Counted from the first letter of the stretch, positions 1-8,354 are shown. The stretch: 40,684 bases of DNA from an uncultured Clostridia bacterium (GCA_944391815.1 CALXUV010000079.1:1-40684), one strand, 5' to 3'. Notes: generated by a model not told the origin, from the sequence alone. Translations and numbers: made by a program.

Positions 1-2
1 TT

Positions 3-77
3 GGTGCATTTGATTTTGAGGAAGCAAGGGAGCAATCCAAAGCAGCCCAAAAAGAAAAGAAAACCGGCGTAGCCTAA
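3..77 (+). CDS. C-terminal tail of an unknown protein (partial at window edge)
   Basis: Frame 3 is open from the window start to a TAA at 75-77 and encodes 24 residues rich in Lys, Glu, Gln and Ala, ending KKTGVA. The charged, coil-like composition resembles a natural protein C-terminus, but the piece is too short to identify. It converges on spoIVB, and its last codons lie inside the hairpin that I assign as the spoIVB terminator. It could also be a chance open frame. Confidence 0.35.
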   Translation, partial: GAFDFEEAREQSKAAQKEKKTGVA

Positions 78-86
78 ACTACGCCG
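50..86 (-). terminator. Rho-independent terminator of spoIVB
   Basis: A perfect 8-bp stem (65-72 with 79-86, CGGCGTAG/CTACGCCG) with a 6-nt loop is followed, reading on the minus strand, by a U-rich tract (complement of 50-64). It sits about 80 bp beyond the spoIVB stop codon in the right orientation. Confidence 0.6.
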
Positions 87-119
87 ATTCTCTCACATAA
101 ATGTTTTCTTACGTCACCG

Positions 120-145
120 CCCCTAAAAGGGGAATTTTTTCTTTT
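120..145 (+). terminator. Weak terminator-like hairpin on the plus strand
   Basis: A 5-bp G+C-rich stem (CCCCT at 120-124 with AGGGG at 128-132) with a 3-nt loop is followed by a T-rich run to 145. It could end the plus-strand gene that stops at 77. The stem is short, so the call is tentative. Confidence 0.3.
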
Positions 146-168
146 GAAATTACATTTTCAGCTGATTT

Positions 169-1194
169 TTACTGCTGAGTAATCATGTTCCGTATAGCAA
201 TACCGTAACCGGTTTTCGGATTTCCAACCGTTACATGCGTTACAGCTCCTATGAGTTTTCCGTTCTGGATTATCGGGCTGCCGCTCATACCTTGTACTAT
301 ACCGCCGGTTATTGCCAGAAGCTTTTGATCTGTCACTTCTATACTGAAATTTTTACCGCCGCTGACATTCTTTGTTATCTTGGTTATATTTATCTGATAA
401 TCGGATATCTTTCCGCTTACATTACATCTTATTGTGGCATTACCCGTTTGCACCTCGTCTATATCGGCTGTTTTCAGTTTTTGACCGAGCTCCTTGGGAA
501 TATTGGTAAGAACCCCGTAAACTCCTGTATCTTTATTCTTCACAAGGGCTCCCTGTTTTTTTATCCCGAAAACACCTTTTATTTCTCCGGGGATTCCGGA
601 CTGCCCTTTTACAATTCCGCTGAGTTTTACGTCGGTTACCGTTCCTCTTGAAATCGGCATCAGCGCTCCAGTGTTGCCGTCACATATACCGTGCCCCAAT
701 CCTCCGAATTCTCCGGTAACCGGGTCGATATAAGTAATTGTTCCTATTCCGGCGGCACTGTCCCTTACTATCACTCCCATATGGAATTTACCGTCTTTAC
801 CGAGTGCCGGTAACACCTTGAATATTTTTTCGGTCTTACCGCGTCTTACCTTTATATTCAGCCCCTCTGAAGAAGTACCCTCTGTAATCTGAAGAACCTT
901 TTCAGCTGAGCTGATTTTCTGACCGTTAATCTCAGTGATGATATCACGGAGTTTTATACCGGCATCGTATGCCGGACACCGTGTTCCTTCCGCAGTCTCG
1001 ACTTTATCAAGTCCAACCACAAGCACCCCGTCCGTTTGCATACATATCCCGAACAGGTCGCCTCCTACAATATATTCTCTGTCCTTGTCTGTGTTCTCTG
1101 CTGCGTTCACAGGTAAAAACAACACGGTGACAACCATCAGAAATGCTGCTATACAAAGTAGTCCACTGCTTAATCTTGTCTTTAAATTTGTCAT
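169..1194 (-). CDS. spoIVB: SpoIVB peptidase (sporulation serine protease, S55 family)
   Basis: SpoIVB is the forespore-secreted serine protease that triggers pro-sigma-K processing in the mother cell. The protein has an N-terminal hydrophobic segment (residues about 8-32), a PDZ domain (about 45-130) and a C-terminal S55 protease domain. The signature GGIVQGMSGSPI places the likely catalytic Ser at residue 304, and GLGHGI places the likely His at 168. I chose the ATG at 1192-1194 because GGGGA lies just upstream of it; an in-frame ATG at 1240-1242 would add 16 charged residues before the signal anchor and has no comparable site. The result, 341 residues, is shorter than the Bacillus protein (about 425). 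In many endospore formers spo0A follows spoIVB, but the window ends before that can be seen. Family assignment is secure. Confidence 0.95.
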   Translation of the reverse strand: MTNLKTRLSSGLLCIAAFLMVVTVLFLPVNAAENTDKDREYIVGGDLFGICMQTDGVLVVGLDKVETAEGTRCPAYDAGIKLRDIITEINGQKISSAEKVLQITEGTSSEGLNIKVRRGKTEKIFKVLPALGKDGKFHMGVIVRDSAAGIGTITYIDPVTGEFGGLGHGICDGNTGALMPISRGTVTDVKLSGIVKGQSGIPGEIKGVFGIKKQGALVKNKDTGVYGVLTNIPKELGQKLKTADIDEVQTGNATIRCNVSGKISDYQINITKITKNVSGGKNFSIEVTDQKLLAITGGIVQGMSGSPIIQNGKLIGAVTHVTVGNPKTGYGIAIRNMITQQ

Positions 1195-1354
1195 TATTTT
1201 CCCCTGCTTTTCTTCATTCTCTCCATGCGATAATTTGCTCACTTATAAGAATTTTTATAACCTGATATCAATAATTCAAGAAAAAGGAAATTCATTTTGA
1301 TTCGGTATCTAAGAAAAACAGGCATATTTTCTGTCATTTTTAATAAAAATTCTA

Positions 1355-1383
1355 TTGACAACTTGCAATATTTACCTTATAAT
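1355..1383 (+). promoter_or_regulatory. Consensus sigma-A promoter of the 1480 gene
   Basis: TTGACA (1355-1360) and TATAAT (1378-1383) are both exact consensus with a 17-bp spacer. The predicted start near 1390 gives a leader of about 90 nt. Nothing in the leader looks like a riboswitch. Confidence 0.85.
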
Positions 1384-1479
1384 AGATAAGTGAAAAAGTC
1401 AGACAGCATGTTTTGACTTTTAATCAGTTGTCACATTCTTCCATAACTTTTTTATTACGATTTATGAAAGGATATATAC

Positions 1480-2490
1480 ATGAAGAAAGCTTTTTTGTTA
1501 TTTTTATCCGTTCTTGCGCTGGTGTCATTATTTGCTGTCGGAGTTTCCGCAGAAGAGCCGACTATTCAGTATCTTGTAAACGAAAATTTCTCTTCATATA
1601 ACAACAATGATACTTCTGTTACCGGTTTTGCTCTTGCAAGTCAGACAGATGGAATAGCTTCCGGTCAGGTCTGTGTCAGCACATTTGAAAGCGAAAAATG
1701 TATGATGTACAAAAAGACTTTGAACGAAACCAACAGAGCTCATTATACCGATGTCACATACCAGATTCCCAAAAACAGCGAATTTGTTTATGAAGTGACT
1801 TTCTGGTATACCGGCTCTTTTGATGATGTCAGTTCCTCTTTTGAATTTGTTTCCGGAAGAAAAATGCTCGATGACGGAACAGGTCCGAAATTTGTGCTGT
1901 TTCTCAAAGTTGACAACGGCACTCTTGTTGACAGCGACGGAAACCTGATCACCGCTCTTGCTCCAAATACCAAATATTCGGTTGCTATTTCAGTTCATGA
2001 CAACAGCAAAACCTTTGACGTCTATCTCAACGGACAGAAAAAGTCCACCTGCAATTTCAACAACACTGAGGGCGACTATTATACTTCGATCCGCGGAATA
2101 AATCTTACCGGAATGAAATCTGATTCCGAAAATCCCGAATTTCCGGTCTTCTATGCAGACGACTTCAAGCTTTATTACGCAACAGCTCCCGGGGTAGCAG
2201 GCGGCACACCTCCGACCGAAGGACAGCCTACAGATCCCGATGAACCGACCGAACCCACAGATCCCGATCCGGATACCGGTGATAATGATTCCTCTTCCCC
2301 GAATTTACCTAAATACGAAAAAGACGATTTTGTTTTTACCGCAACACCGTCATCTTCCGGTAGTTCAAGCGTGAAAAATACGTTTGAAGAAACAGGAAAA
2401 GATGCCTTGATTGCATTTGCTTTCGGCGGAGCTTCAGTCCTGATTATCATTTTCAGCCTGCTTTCAAAGAAATTCCTGTCCCGGGAATAG
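1480..2490 (+). CDS. Secreted membrane-anchored lectin-like protein of unknown function
   Basis: The 336-residue protein begins with a clear signal peptide (MKKAFLLFLS..., cleavage likely after VSA near residue 24). Residues about 30-245 are Ser/Thr/Asn/Gly-rich with alternating hydrophobics, like a beta-sandwich (concanavalin/LamG-like) carbohydrate-binding fold; this is an inference from pattern only. A Pro/Thr/Asp/Glu linker follows (about 240-275, with PTDPDEPTEPTDPDPD), then a C-terminal transmembrane helix (about 308-330) and a short basic tail (SKKFLSRE). There is no LPXTG motif, so the protein is probably held at the outer membrane face by the C-terminal helix. AAAGGA upstream supports the ATG at 1480. 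It is a single-gene unit with its own strong promoter. No function can be named. Confidence 0.85.
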   Translation: MKKAFLLFLSVLALVSLFAVGVSAEEPTIQYLVNENFSSYNNNDTSVTGFALASQTDGIASGQVCVSTFESEKCMMYKKTLNETNRAHYTDVTYQIPKNSEFVYEVTFWYTGSFDDVSSSFEFVSGRKMLDDGTGPKFVLFLKVDNGTLVDSDGNLITALAPNTKYSVAISVHDNSKTFDVYLNGQKKSTCNFNNTEGDYYTSIRGINLTGMKSDSENPEFPVFYADDFKLYYATAPGVAGGTPPTEGQPTDPDEPTEPTDPDPDTGDNDSSSPNLPKYEKDDFVFTATPSSSGSSSVKNTFEETGKDALIAFAFGGASVLIIIFSLLSKKFLSRE

Positions 2491-2934
2491 TATTCTGTTA
2501 AGAGTTAAACGATATCATATATCGATAAAGTAAGGATTTCCGTTTGAATATCTGATAAATTAACAAAATCGCCGTAAAAAATAAGTTCTGAACTTTTTGC
2601 ACGCCGGTAAATGCAGTCACAGAAAAAGTTTCGGAAGTGCGTAGTTTTCTCCGCTTCTGAACACTGTAAATGCGTTTGCCGGCGTGAGTTTGTCAAACTT
2701 TTTCTTAAAACCATAGTAAGAAATCAAGAAAATATATGATATCAAGAGTTTACATTAATTTCACTCCGGGATTTCCTGTTACTTTCTGTACCGAAGTATG
2801 ATCTACAAAACAAAGATATGTGTTTGTTGTTTAAAGTCACCGCAAAAAAATCTTACCTTTTTGCGCTGAGTAAGTCTTATTTTACCTACCTCGTAAAAAA
2901 GAGAAAAATATTTTTATTATTTTACGAAAAGTAC
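2491..2934. other. Gene-free stretch with a long palindromic structure
   Basis: No convincing gene is present. An outer stem of 8 bp (CACGCCGG at 2600-2607 with CCGGCGTG at 2679-2686) encloses about 70 nt with a possible inner GAAG/CTTC-type hairpin. A further short palindrome (AGTTTG/CAAACT) followed by TTTTTC lies just after it, near 2687-2703. A small palindrome (CGATAT/ATATCG) occurs near 2511-2525. The arrangement could be an untranslated structured RNA or a distant terminator for the 1480 gene. Confidence 0.35.
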
Positions 2935-2963
2935 TTGACAAAACCCAAAAGTTATAGTATAAT
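2935..2963 (+). promoter_or_regulatory. Consensus sigma-A promoter of tRNA-Gly
   Basis: TTGACA (2935-2940) and TATAAT (2958-2963) are separated by 17 bp and end 14 bp before the mature tRNA 5' end. Confidence 0.85.
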
Positions 2964-2977
2964 AGCTAACGTCGCGG

Positions 2978-3051
2978 GCGGGTGTAGTTCAATGGTAGAA
3001 TCCCAGCCTTCCAAGCTGGTCGCGTGGGTTCGATTCCCATCACCCGCTCCA
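2978..3051 (+). tRNA. tRNA-Gly (anticodon TCC)
   Basis: A full cloverleaf can be drawn. The acceptor is GCGGGTG with CACCCGC, the anticodon stem is CCAGC/GCTGG (3003-3007, 3015-3019) with loop CTTCCAA so the anticodon is TCC at 3010-3012, and the T arm carries GGTTCGATTCC. The 3' CCA is encoded at 3049-3051. Confidence 0.97.
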
Positions 3052-3052
3052 T

Positions 3053-3084
3053 ATGACCTCGTATTACTGCGGGGTCATTTTTTT
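3053..3084 (+). terminator. Rho-independent terminator of tRNA-Gly
   Basis: The stem ATGACCTCG (3053-3061) with CGGGGTCAT (3070-3078), containing one G-T pair, runs into seven Ts (3078-3084). It starts 2 bp after the tRNA CCA. Confidence 0.85.
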
Positions 3085-3085
3085 G

Positions 3086-3432
3086 TATCAATTTGCAGAA
3101 CTTTACATAAAATACTTATAAAGCGGTTTTTATACAGGTTATTCCATCAATTTTTAAAAACTCGGATTTCAAACGTTTTCGGCATTTACACGGTATGAGA
3201 TTATTTTTCTGAAACTGAAATCTATGAATCGGTCTGATAGCACGTTCAAAATATAAAAAACGGCGATGTAGATCATCCGCTCTGATTTAACCGGAATCCA
3301 TAATGATCAGAAACGAAATCAATAGTGCACAAAACATTCAACCGTATGGTTTGCTGACGTCAGCCGTGAAAATTCAAAGACCGGTATAATCTAAAAATTA
3401 TAAGTACCTGATAAACTTAAATCGTCTGCACC
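3086..3432. other. Gene-free stretch upstream of the amino-sugar operon
   Basis: I see no gene. A perfect 12-bp palindrome GCTGACGTCAGC lies at 3353-3364, and a TATAAT occurs at 3385-3390, 21 bp after it, without a good -35 at the usual distance. The pair may be the operator and promoter of the operon that starts at 3451, but this is weak. Confidence 0.3.
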
Positions 3433-3450
3433 AAAGGAGAAATTTCAGAT

Positions 3451-4119
3451 ATGAAGGAAGAATTTGCAGGTCTGATTTCAACGAAAAAAACGATAGCGAA
3501 AGAACTTTTTGACAGATTCGATTACCCTCACGAAGTTCTTCCATGTCTTTCCGATTTTATTTGCTCACTCGGAAAAAACTTACCTGCAGATAAGTTTTTT
3601 TCACCAAAAGAAAACGTCTGGATCTCTTTAAGTGCAAAGGTCGCAGACTCCGCTTCTCTTACCGGTCCGCTGATTATCGACGAAGGCGCGGAAATTCGTC
3701 ACTGCGCTTTTATACGCGGAAGCGTTATTGTCGGGAAAAACGCTGTAGTCGGCAACAGCACCGAACTGAAAAACTGTGTGCTTTTTGACTCGGTACAGGT
3801 TCCGCATTATAATTATGTGGGAGATTCAGTGCTCGGATACAAAGCACATCTCGGCGCATCGGCAATAACTTCAAATGTCAAAAGCGATAAGAGTAACGTG
3901 TTTATAAGTTACGGAAAAGAAAAGTTTGAAAGCGGTCTGCGCAAACTCGGGGCAATAGTCGGTGACTTTGTGGAAGTCGGCTGCGGCTCTGTACTGAACC
4001 CCGGTACCGTGATCGGAAAAAACACCACCGTTTATCCCCTTTCCTCCGTTCGCGGTTTTGTAAAAGAAAATTCCATCTACAAAAAGGCGACTGAAATCGC
4101 CGAAAAAATCACTGAATAA
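3451..4119 (+). CDS. Stand-alone hexapeptide-repeat acetyltransferase, GlmU C-terminal-like
   Basis: This 222-residue protein has a short helical N-terminus (about 1-60) and then a left-handed beta-helix of hexapeptide repeats (about 60-205, e.g. LIIDEGAEIRHCAFIRGSVIVG). The stretch VPHYNYVGDS followed by GASAITSN matches the catalytic part of the GlmU acetyltransferase domain: the His-x-x-Tyr pair and the downstream Asn are all present. The nucleotidyltransferase half of GlmU is absent. The gene stops 20 bp before glmM, whose product, glucosamine-1-phosphate, is the substrate of that acetyltransferase. I infer it acetylates glucosamine-1-phosphate or a related sugar phosphate in the cytoplasm. 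Annotation pipelines may call it a UDP-GlcNAc pyrophosphorylase. AAAGGAG supports the ATG. Confidence 0.8.
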   Translation: MKEEFAGLISTKKTIAKELFDRFDYPHEVLPCLSDFICSLGKNLPADKFFSPKENVWISLSAKVADSASLTGPLIIDEGAEIRHCAFIRGSVIVGKNAVVGNSTELKNCVLFDSVQVPHYNYVGDSVLGYKAHLGASAITSNVKSDKSNVFISYGKEKFESGLRKLGAIVGDFVEVGCGSVLNPGTVIGKNTTVYPLSSVRGFVKENSIYKKATEIAEKITE

Positions 4120-4139
4120 TTTTTTCAGAAAGGTAAAAT

Positions 4140-5486
4140 ATGGGCAGATTGTTCGGAACAGACGGCGTAAGAGGTATTGCAAATGAGGAACTGACTTGTG
4201 AACTTGCAATGCTGATAGGAAGAGCCGTCTCGGTTATTCTCACTGATAAAAACGGTAAGCCGCCGTCAGTAATGATCGGATGCGACACCCGTGAATCCTC
4301 TGATATGCTTGCATCATCCATTATGGCAGGTCTGTGCTCTATGGGAGCAAATGCAGTAATGCTCGGAGTTACATCAACTCCGGCGGTTGCATATCTTACA
4401 TCAAAGAAAAACATGGATGCCGGTATCATGATTTCCGCTTCGCATAATCCCTCGGAATACAACGGAATCAAAATTTTTTCTTCAGACGGATTCAAGCTTC
4501 CTGATGCGCTCGAGGACCTGATCGAAACGATTATCCTTATGCCTGACAAATATATAAACGTAAGCTCGTCAAAAGTCGGAAGGGTTATATATGCCCTCGA
4601 TATGCTCAGCGACTATAAAAAATATCTGATTTCATCGGCTACGGCAGGTTTAAAGGGTCTTAGAATCGCACTTGACTGCGCAAACGGAAGCGCCTCTCAG
4701 ACCGCTCCGGAGGTTATGAAGAATCTCGGTGCCGAAATAACACTCATCGGAGCCGAGCCGGACGGAAAAAACATAAACCGGGGATGCGGCTCAACCAGTA
4801 TGGAAGCTCTGAAAAAAACAGTAACGGAAAATAAGCTGGATGCAGGGTTTGCGTTTGACGGAGATGCGGACAGATGTCTCTGTATCGACGAAAACGGAGA
4901 GGAAGTGGACGGCGATTTCATTCTTGCAATGTGCGCCCTTGACATGAAACAGACAGGCAGGCTGAAAAACAACACCGTCGTCGGAACCATAATGTCAAAC
5001 TACGGTTTTACCGAATTCTGTAAAGCTAACGGAATAAATTTCATACCTACAAAAGTCGGCGACCGATACGTACTCGAAGAAATGCTGCTGGGCGATTATA
5101 AAATCGGCGGAGAACAGTCCGGACACATTATTTTCAGAGACTACGCTACAACCGGAGACGGTCAGCTTACCGCAATTCAGATTTTATCGTTGATGAAAAG
5201 AAGCGGAAAAAGCCTGTCGCAGTTAAAATCGGTTATGAAAAAATCTCCACAGGTTCTTATCAACATTCCGCTTAGCGGAGAAGCCAAACTTCGTTTCTAT
5301 ACCGACAGCGAAATTCAGAAAGCAATAAAAGACGAAGAATTCAATCTTACAGGAGTAGGCCGTGTAGTCGTCAGACCTTCGGGAACAGAACCGCTTGTAA
5401 GAGTAATGACAGAAGGCAGCGATGAACAAAAAATCACTGAATCAGCCGAAAAAATTGCTTCGGTTATAAGGAAAAATCTGCTTTGA
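4140..5486 (+). CDS. glmM: Phosphoglucosamine mutase
   Basis: GlmM interconverts glucosamine-6-phosphate and glucosamine-1-phosphate for UDP-GlcNAc and peptidoglycan synthesis. The 448 residues match the usual family length. The N-terminus GRLFGTDGVRGIAN, the phosphoserine loop ISASHNP (phosphorylated Ser at 101), the metal loop DGDADR (240-245), the sugar-binding GGEQSGH and the C-terminal phosphate-binding RPSGTEPLVRVM are all intact. AGAAAGG precedes the ATG. It is the second gene of a two-gene operon with the beta-helix acetyltransferase, and a strong terminator follows. Confidence 0.97.
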   Translation: MGRLFGTDGVRGIANEELTCELAMLIGRAVSVILTDKNGKPPSVMIGCDTRESSDMLASSIMAGLCSMGANAVMLGVTSTPAVAYLTSKKNMDAGIMISASHNPSEYNGIKIFSSDGFKLPDALEDLIETIILMPDKYINVSSSKVGRVIYALDMLSDYKKYLISSATAGLKGLRIALDCANGSASQTAPEVMKNLGAEITLIGAEPDGKNINRGCGSTSMEALKKTVTENKLDAGFAFDGDADRCLCIDENGEEVDGDFILAMCALDMKQTGRLKNNTVVGTIMSNYGFTEFCKANGINFIPTKVGDRYVLEEMLLGDYKIGGEQSGHIIFRDYATTGDGQLTAIQILSLMKRSGKSLSQLKSVMKKSPQVLINIPLSGEAKLRFYTDSEIQKAIKDEEFNLTGVGRVVVRPSGTEPLVRVMTEGSDEQKITESAEKIASVIRKNLL

Positions 5487-5610
5487 TTTCACCTTCATTC
5501 ACTTTTACCGCATATCAAGTCCTGTTTTTCACAAAATACACACAAAAAAATTGCATTAAAGTTTACTGACACAAGTATTTTTTATTCCGATAATTCCATC
5601 ATAAAAACCA

Positions 5611-5650
5611 AAACGGTTTGCTGTTTTCGGCAGACCGTTTTTATTTTTTT
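5611..5650 (+). terminator. Rho-independent terminator after glmM
   Basis: The 11-bp stem AAACGGTTTGC (5611-5621) with GCAGACCGTTT (5630-5640), containing one G-T pair, has an 8-nt loop and a T-rich tail through 5650. Confidence 0.9.
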
Positions 5651-5835
5651 AAATAACTGCATTGTCAACTGATCAGTTTTCCGGAATCTGCTTGTTTGTG
5701 TAATTTAAGGGAATGTAATTTACGGGAATTTGCCTTTAAACCCTAAGTTCTGAAAAATTATTTTATTTCAATATCCCGGTACGAAAAACAAATTGGCTCC
5801 TATTAAATTATTTTGTTATATAATTGTTTTTTTCA

Positions 5836-5843
5836 CATATAAT
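5836..5843 (+). promoter_or_regulatory. Possible sigma-E type -10 of spoIIID
   Basis: CATATAAT (5836-5843) matches 7 of 8 positions of the sporulation sigma-E -10 consensus (CATACANT). A TTATATA stretch lies at about the -35 distance. In Bacillus spoIIID is sigma-E dependent. The rest of 5651-5897 is AT-rich with nothing else recognised. The match is suggestive only, because AT-rich DNA gives such hits by chance. Confidence 0.35.
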
Positions 5844-5913
5844 TAAGTTAACGATAAGTAAAAAAATCCGGCAGTAAAAATAACCCAAAACTACTTTTAT
5901 TTCCGGAGGTCAT

Positions 5914-6204
5914 ATGGATAAGCAAGTAATTTTCTCAGGTAATTCGGTAGAAAGATGCGAAATTCTCGCAAGACACATTATCACTGCCGGCACAACTGTC
6001 AGAGCAACCGCCGACAGATTCAATTTGTCTAAATCGACCGTTCACAAAGACGTTACTTCAAGACTCGAAAAAATCAATCCTGCTCTTCATTCACAGGTAC
6101 GGATCATTCTCGACAAAAACAAAGCCGAACGGCATCTGAGAGGCGGATATGCTACAAAAGTGATGTATGAAAGAAAGAAAAGTACTTTTGGCAGCCACAT
6201 TTGA
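5914..6204 (+). CDS. spoIIID: Stage III sporulation transcription factor SpoIIID
   Basis: SpoIIID is the small mother-cell DNA-binding protein that tunes the sigma-E regulon and helps start sigma-K expression. The 96 residues carry a helix-turn-helix with the family hallmark LSKSTVHKDVTSRL (about 39-52), then INPALHSQVRIILDKNK and the diagnostic RHLRGGYATKVMYERKK (about 73-89) that forms the basic C-terminal DNA-contacting helix. CCGGAGG lies 7 bp before the ATG. It is monocistronic here. Confidence 0.96.
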   Translation: MDKQVIFSGNSVERCEILARHIITAGTTVRATADRFNLSKSTVHKDVTSRLEKINPALHSQVRIILDKNKAERHLRGGYATKVMYERKKSTFGSHI

Positions 6205-6309
6205 ACAATTTTGTTGCTTTCTTTACATAACATGAATTTTTTTACTGCAAAAATACAAATTTTTACATAAAAATAACCTATATTTTATGATAGTTTTAAC
6301 AAATATACC

Positions 6310-6338
6310 TTGACAAAACAGACAAATTCATTTATAAT
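6310..6338 (+). promoter_or_regulatory. Consensus sigma-A promoter of the glycogen operon
   Basis: TTGACA (6310-6315), 17 bp, TATAAT (6333-6338). A second TATAAT at 6347-6352 lies just downstream. The leader to glgB is only about 30 nt, so there is no room for a riboswitch. Confidence 0.85.
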
Positions 6339-6375
6339 ATATTTGGTATAATGTATTATTAAAGGAGGTGAAAAT

Positions 6376-8331
6376 TTGAGTAGTGAAAATAAAGGGTCTC
6401 TTCCCGCATATCTGTTCCACCAGGGAACAAATTACTTCGCATACAGATACCTCGGACTGCACTTCGTCGGAAAGACTGCGGTTTTCAGAGTCTGGGCACC
6501 GAATGCGGAAAAAATAACGCTTTGTGGAGATTTCAACGGTTGGAACAAAGAAACCTTCCCGTTAACCCGTGAAACGGATATGGGAATCTGGTCTTTGAAA
6601 ATACCTGCCGATTCGATCCCTCTCGGTTCAACTTATAAGTTTGCCGTAACTTCAAAGGGTAAAACTGTTCTTAAAGCAGACCCTTACGCTTTTCAGTCGG
6701 AAACCCTTGAAAAGACAGCTTCGGTTGTTACGAAAATGCCGGATTTTGACTGGAACGATTCAAAATGGCTGACCTACCGCAAAAAAACAGTCCGGGTTTC
6801 CGAAAAAGGAAAATTTGCCTGCCCGATCAACATATACGAGATTCACCTTGGTTCGTGGCGGACAAGAAACGGTCTTTCAACAAAAAACAACCCGTCAGCT
6901 TACCTCAATTACAGGGAAATTGCCGATATGCTCGTCCCGTACGTAAAGAAGATGGGATACACACATGTCGAACTTCTCCCGATTACCGAATACCCCTACG
7001 ACGGTTCATGGGGCTATCAGGTCTGCTCATATTTCGCACCTACCGCAAGATTCGGACTTCCTTCTGACTTTATGTATTTTGTCGACACAATGCACCGAAA
7101 CGGCATAGGAGTAATTCTCGACTGGGTGCCGGCTCATTTTCCGAAGGACGAGCACGGGCTTTATGAGTTCGACGGAACAAGGCTTTACGAATATCAGGGC
7201 AACGACCGTGTCGAAAGCGAAAACTGGGGAACTCGTTATTTTGACGTGGGCAGAAACGAAGTACAGTCTTTTCTGATTTCAAGTGCCCTTTTCTGGATAG
7301 AACGTTATCATCTTGACGGTCTGCGCATTGATGCAGTCGCCTCAATGCTTTACCTTGACTTTGACCGACGTCCCGGTGAATGGGTTCCGAACGTTTACGG
7401 CGACAACAAAAATCTGGAAGCAATCGCTTTCTTCCGTAAACTCAACAGCGAAATTCTGTCAAGACATCCGGACGTAATGATGATTGCCGAAGAGTCTACC
7501 GCTTTTGCAAATATAACCGCTCCGCCTGACGCAGGAGGACTCGGTTTTAATTTCAAGTGGAATATGGGCTTCGCTAACGACATGTACGATTACGTTGCCA
7601 CCGATCCGATTTTCAGAAAATACAAGCACTCGAAACTGAATTTTTCGATGATGTATGCTTTCAGTGAGAATTTCATCCTCCCTGTTTCTCATGACGAGGT
7701 CGTGCACGGAAAAAAATCACTGATTGACAAAATGTCCGGAAATTATGAGGACAAGTTCAAATGTATGCGGGTATTTCTGGCAAACATGATGTCACATCCC
7801 GGCAAGAAACTACTCTTCATGGGGCAGGAGTTTGCTCAGTTCCGTGAGTGGGATTATGAAAATCAGCTTGAGTGGTTTATGCTTGACTACGATAAACACA
7901 GACAGATGCAGGAGTACTGCTCTGCTCTTAACCATTTTTATCTTTCTCACAACGCTTTCTGGCAGGACGATTTCAGCTGGGACGGTTTCAGGTGGATTCT
8001 TGCAGATGAGGAAAACCTCAATCAGCTTGCATATCAGAGGATCGGTCTGTCAAACGAAAAAATAATCTGCGTCTTCAACTATTCCGGCGCTTTTATCAGT
8101 AATTACAGGCTGAAATTACCGGAAGATACGCTTTCGTACGGAAACAAGCAATCTGACAAGAGAAAAAATCTCGTCTGGAAATGCGCTTTCTTTTCAGAAG
8201 ACAAACTTTTCGGAGGAGATTCCGAAAAACTAAGTGATCTTACCGTATCCGGAGGCGAGGCTTTAATTTCGCTTCCCCCGCTTTCCGCAGCGTTTTTTGT
8301 CCCCGGAAGTACAAGGGAAATTAATTTCTGA
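6376..8331 (+). CDS. glgB: 1,4-alpha-glucan branching enzyme (GH13, CBM48)
   Basis: GlgB forms alpha-1,6 branches in glycogen in the cytoplasm. An N-terminal CBM48 (about 20-115, with FRVWAPNAEKITLCGDFNGWN) precedes the GH13 barrel and a C-terminal beta domain. Catalytic motifs are intact: region I DWVPAHF, region II GLRIDAV (nucleophile D319), acid/base in AEEST (E372) and region IV VSHDEV (D440). Length 651 is normal. The start is a TTG at 6376 with an extended perfect Shine-Dalgarno (AAAGGAGGTG) 7 bp upstream, and no ATG is better placed. It is first in glgB-C-D-A-P. Confidence 0.97.
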   Translation: MSSENKGSLPAYLFHQGTNYFAYRYLGLHFVGKTAVFRVWAPNAEKITLCGDFNGWNKETFPLTRETDMGIWSLKIPADSIPLGSTYKFAVTSKGKTVLKADPYAFQSETLEKTASVVTKMPDFDWNDSKWLTYRKKTVRVSEKGKFACPINIYEIHLGSWRTRNGLSTKNNPSAYLNYREIADMLVPYVKKMGYTHVELLPITEYPYDGSWGYQVCSYFAPTARFGLPSDFMYFVDTMHRNGIGVILDWVPAHFPKDEHGLYEFDGTRLYEYQGNDRVESENWGTRYFDVGRNEVQSFLISSALFWIERYHLDGLRIDAVASMLYLDFDRRPGEWVPNVYGDNKNLEAIAFFRKLNSEILSRHPDVMMIAEESTAFANITAPPDAGGLGFNFKWNMGFANDMYDYVATDPIFRKYKHSKLNFSMMYAFSENFILPVSHDEVVHGKKSLIDKMSGNYEDKFKCMRVFLANMMSHPGKKLLFMGQEFAQFREWDYENQLEWFMLDYDKHRQMQEYCSALNHFYLSHNAFWQDDFSWDGFRWILADEENLNQLAYQRIGLSNEKIICVFNYSGAFISNYRLKLPEDTLSYGNKQSDKRKNLVWKCAFFSEDKLFGGDSEKLSDLTVSGGEALISLPPLSAAFFVPGSTREINF

Positions 8332-8335
8332 ACTC

Positions 8336-8354
8336 TTTACGGTGGAACCGTAAA
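8336..8354 (+). other. Intercistronic hairpin between glgB and glgC
   Basis: A perfect 7-bp stem TTTACGG (8336-8342) with CCGTAAA (8348-8354) and a 5-nt loop has no T tract, so it is unlikely to be a terminator. It could be an RNA processing or stability element in the operon transcript. Confidence 0.4.

Noticed and set aside
1195-1242. Longer N-terminus of SpoIVB
   Set aside because: The extra 16 residues are charged and precede a normal signal anchor, and the downstream ATG has the better Shine-Dalgarno.
2818-3198. Plus-strand open frame spanning the tRNA-Gly gene
   Set aside because: It runs through a promoter, a complete tRNA and its terminator, so it cannot be a protein gene.
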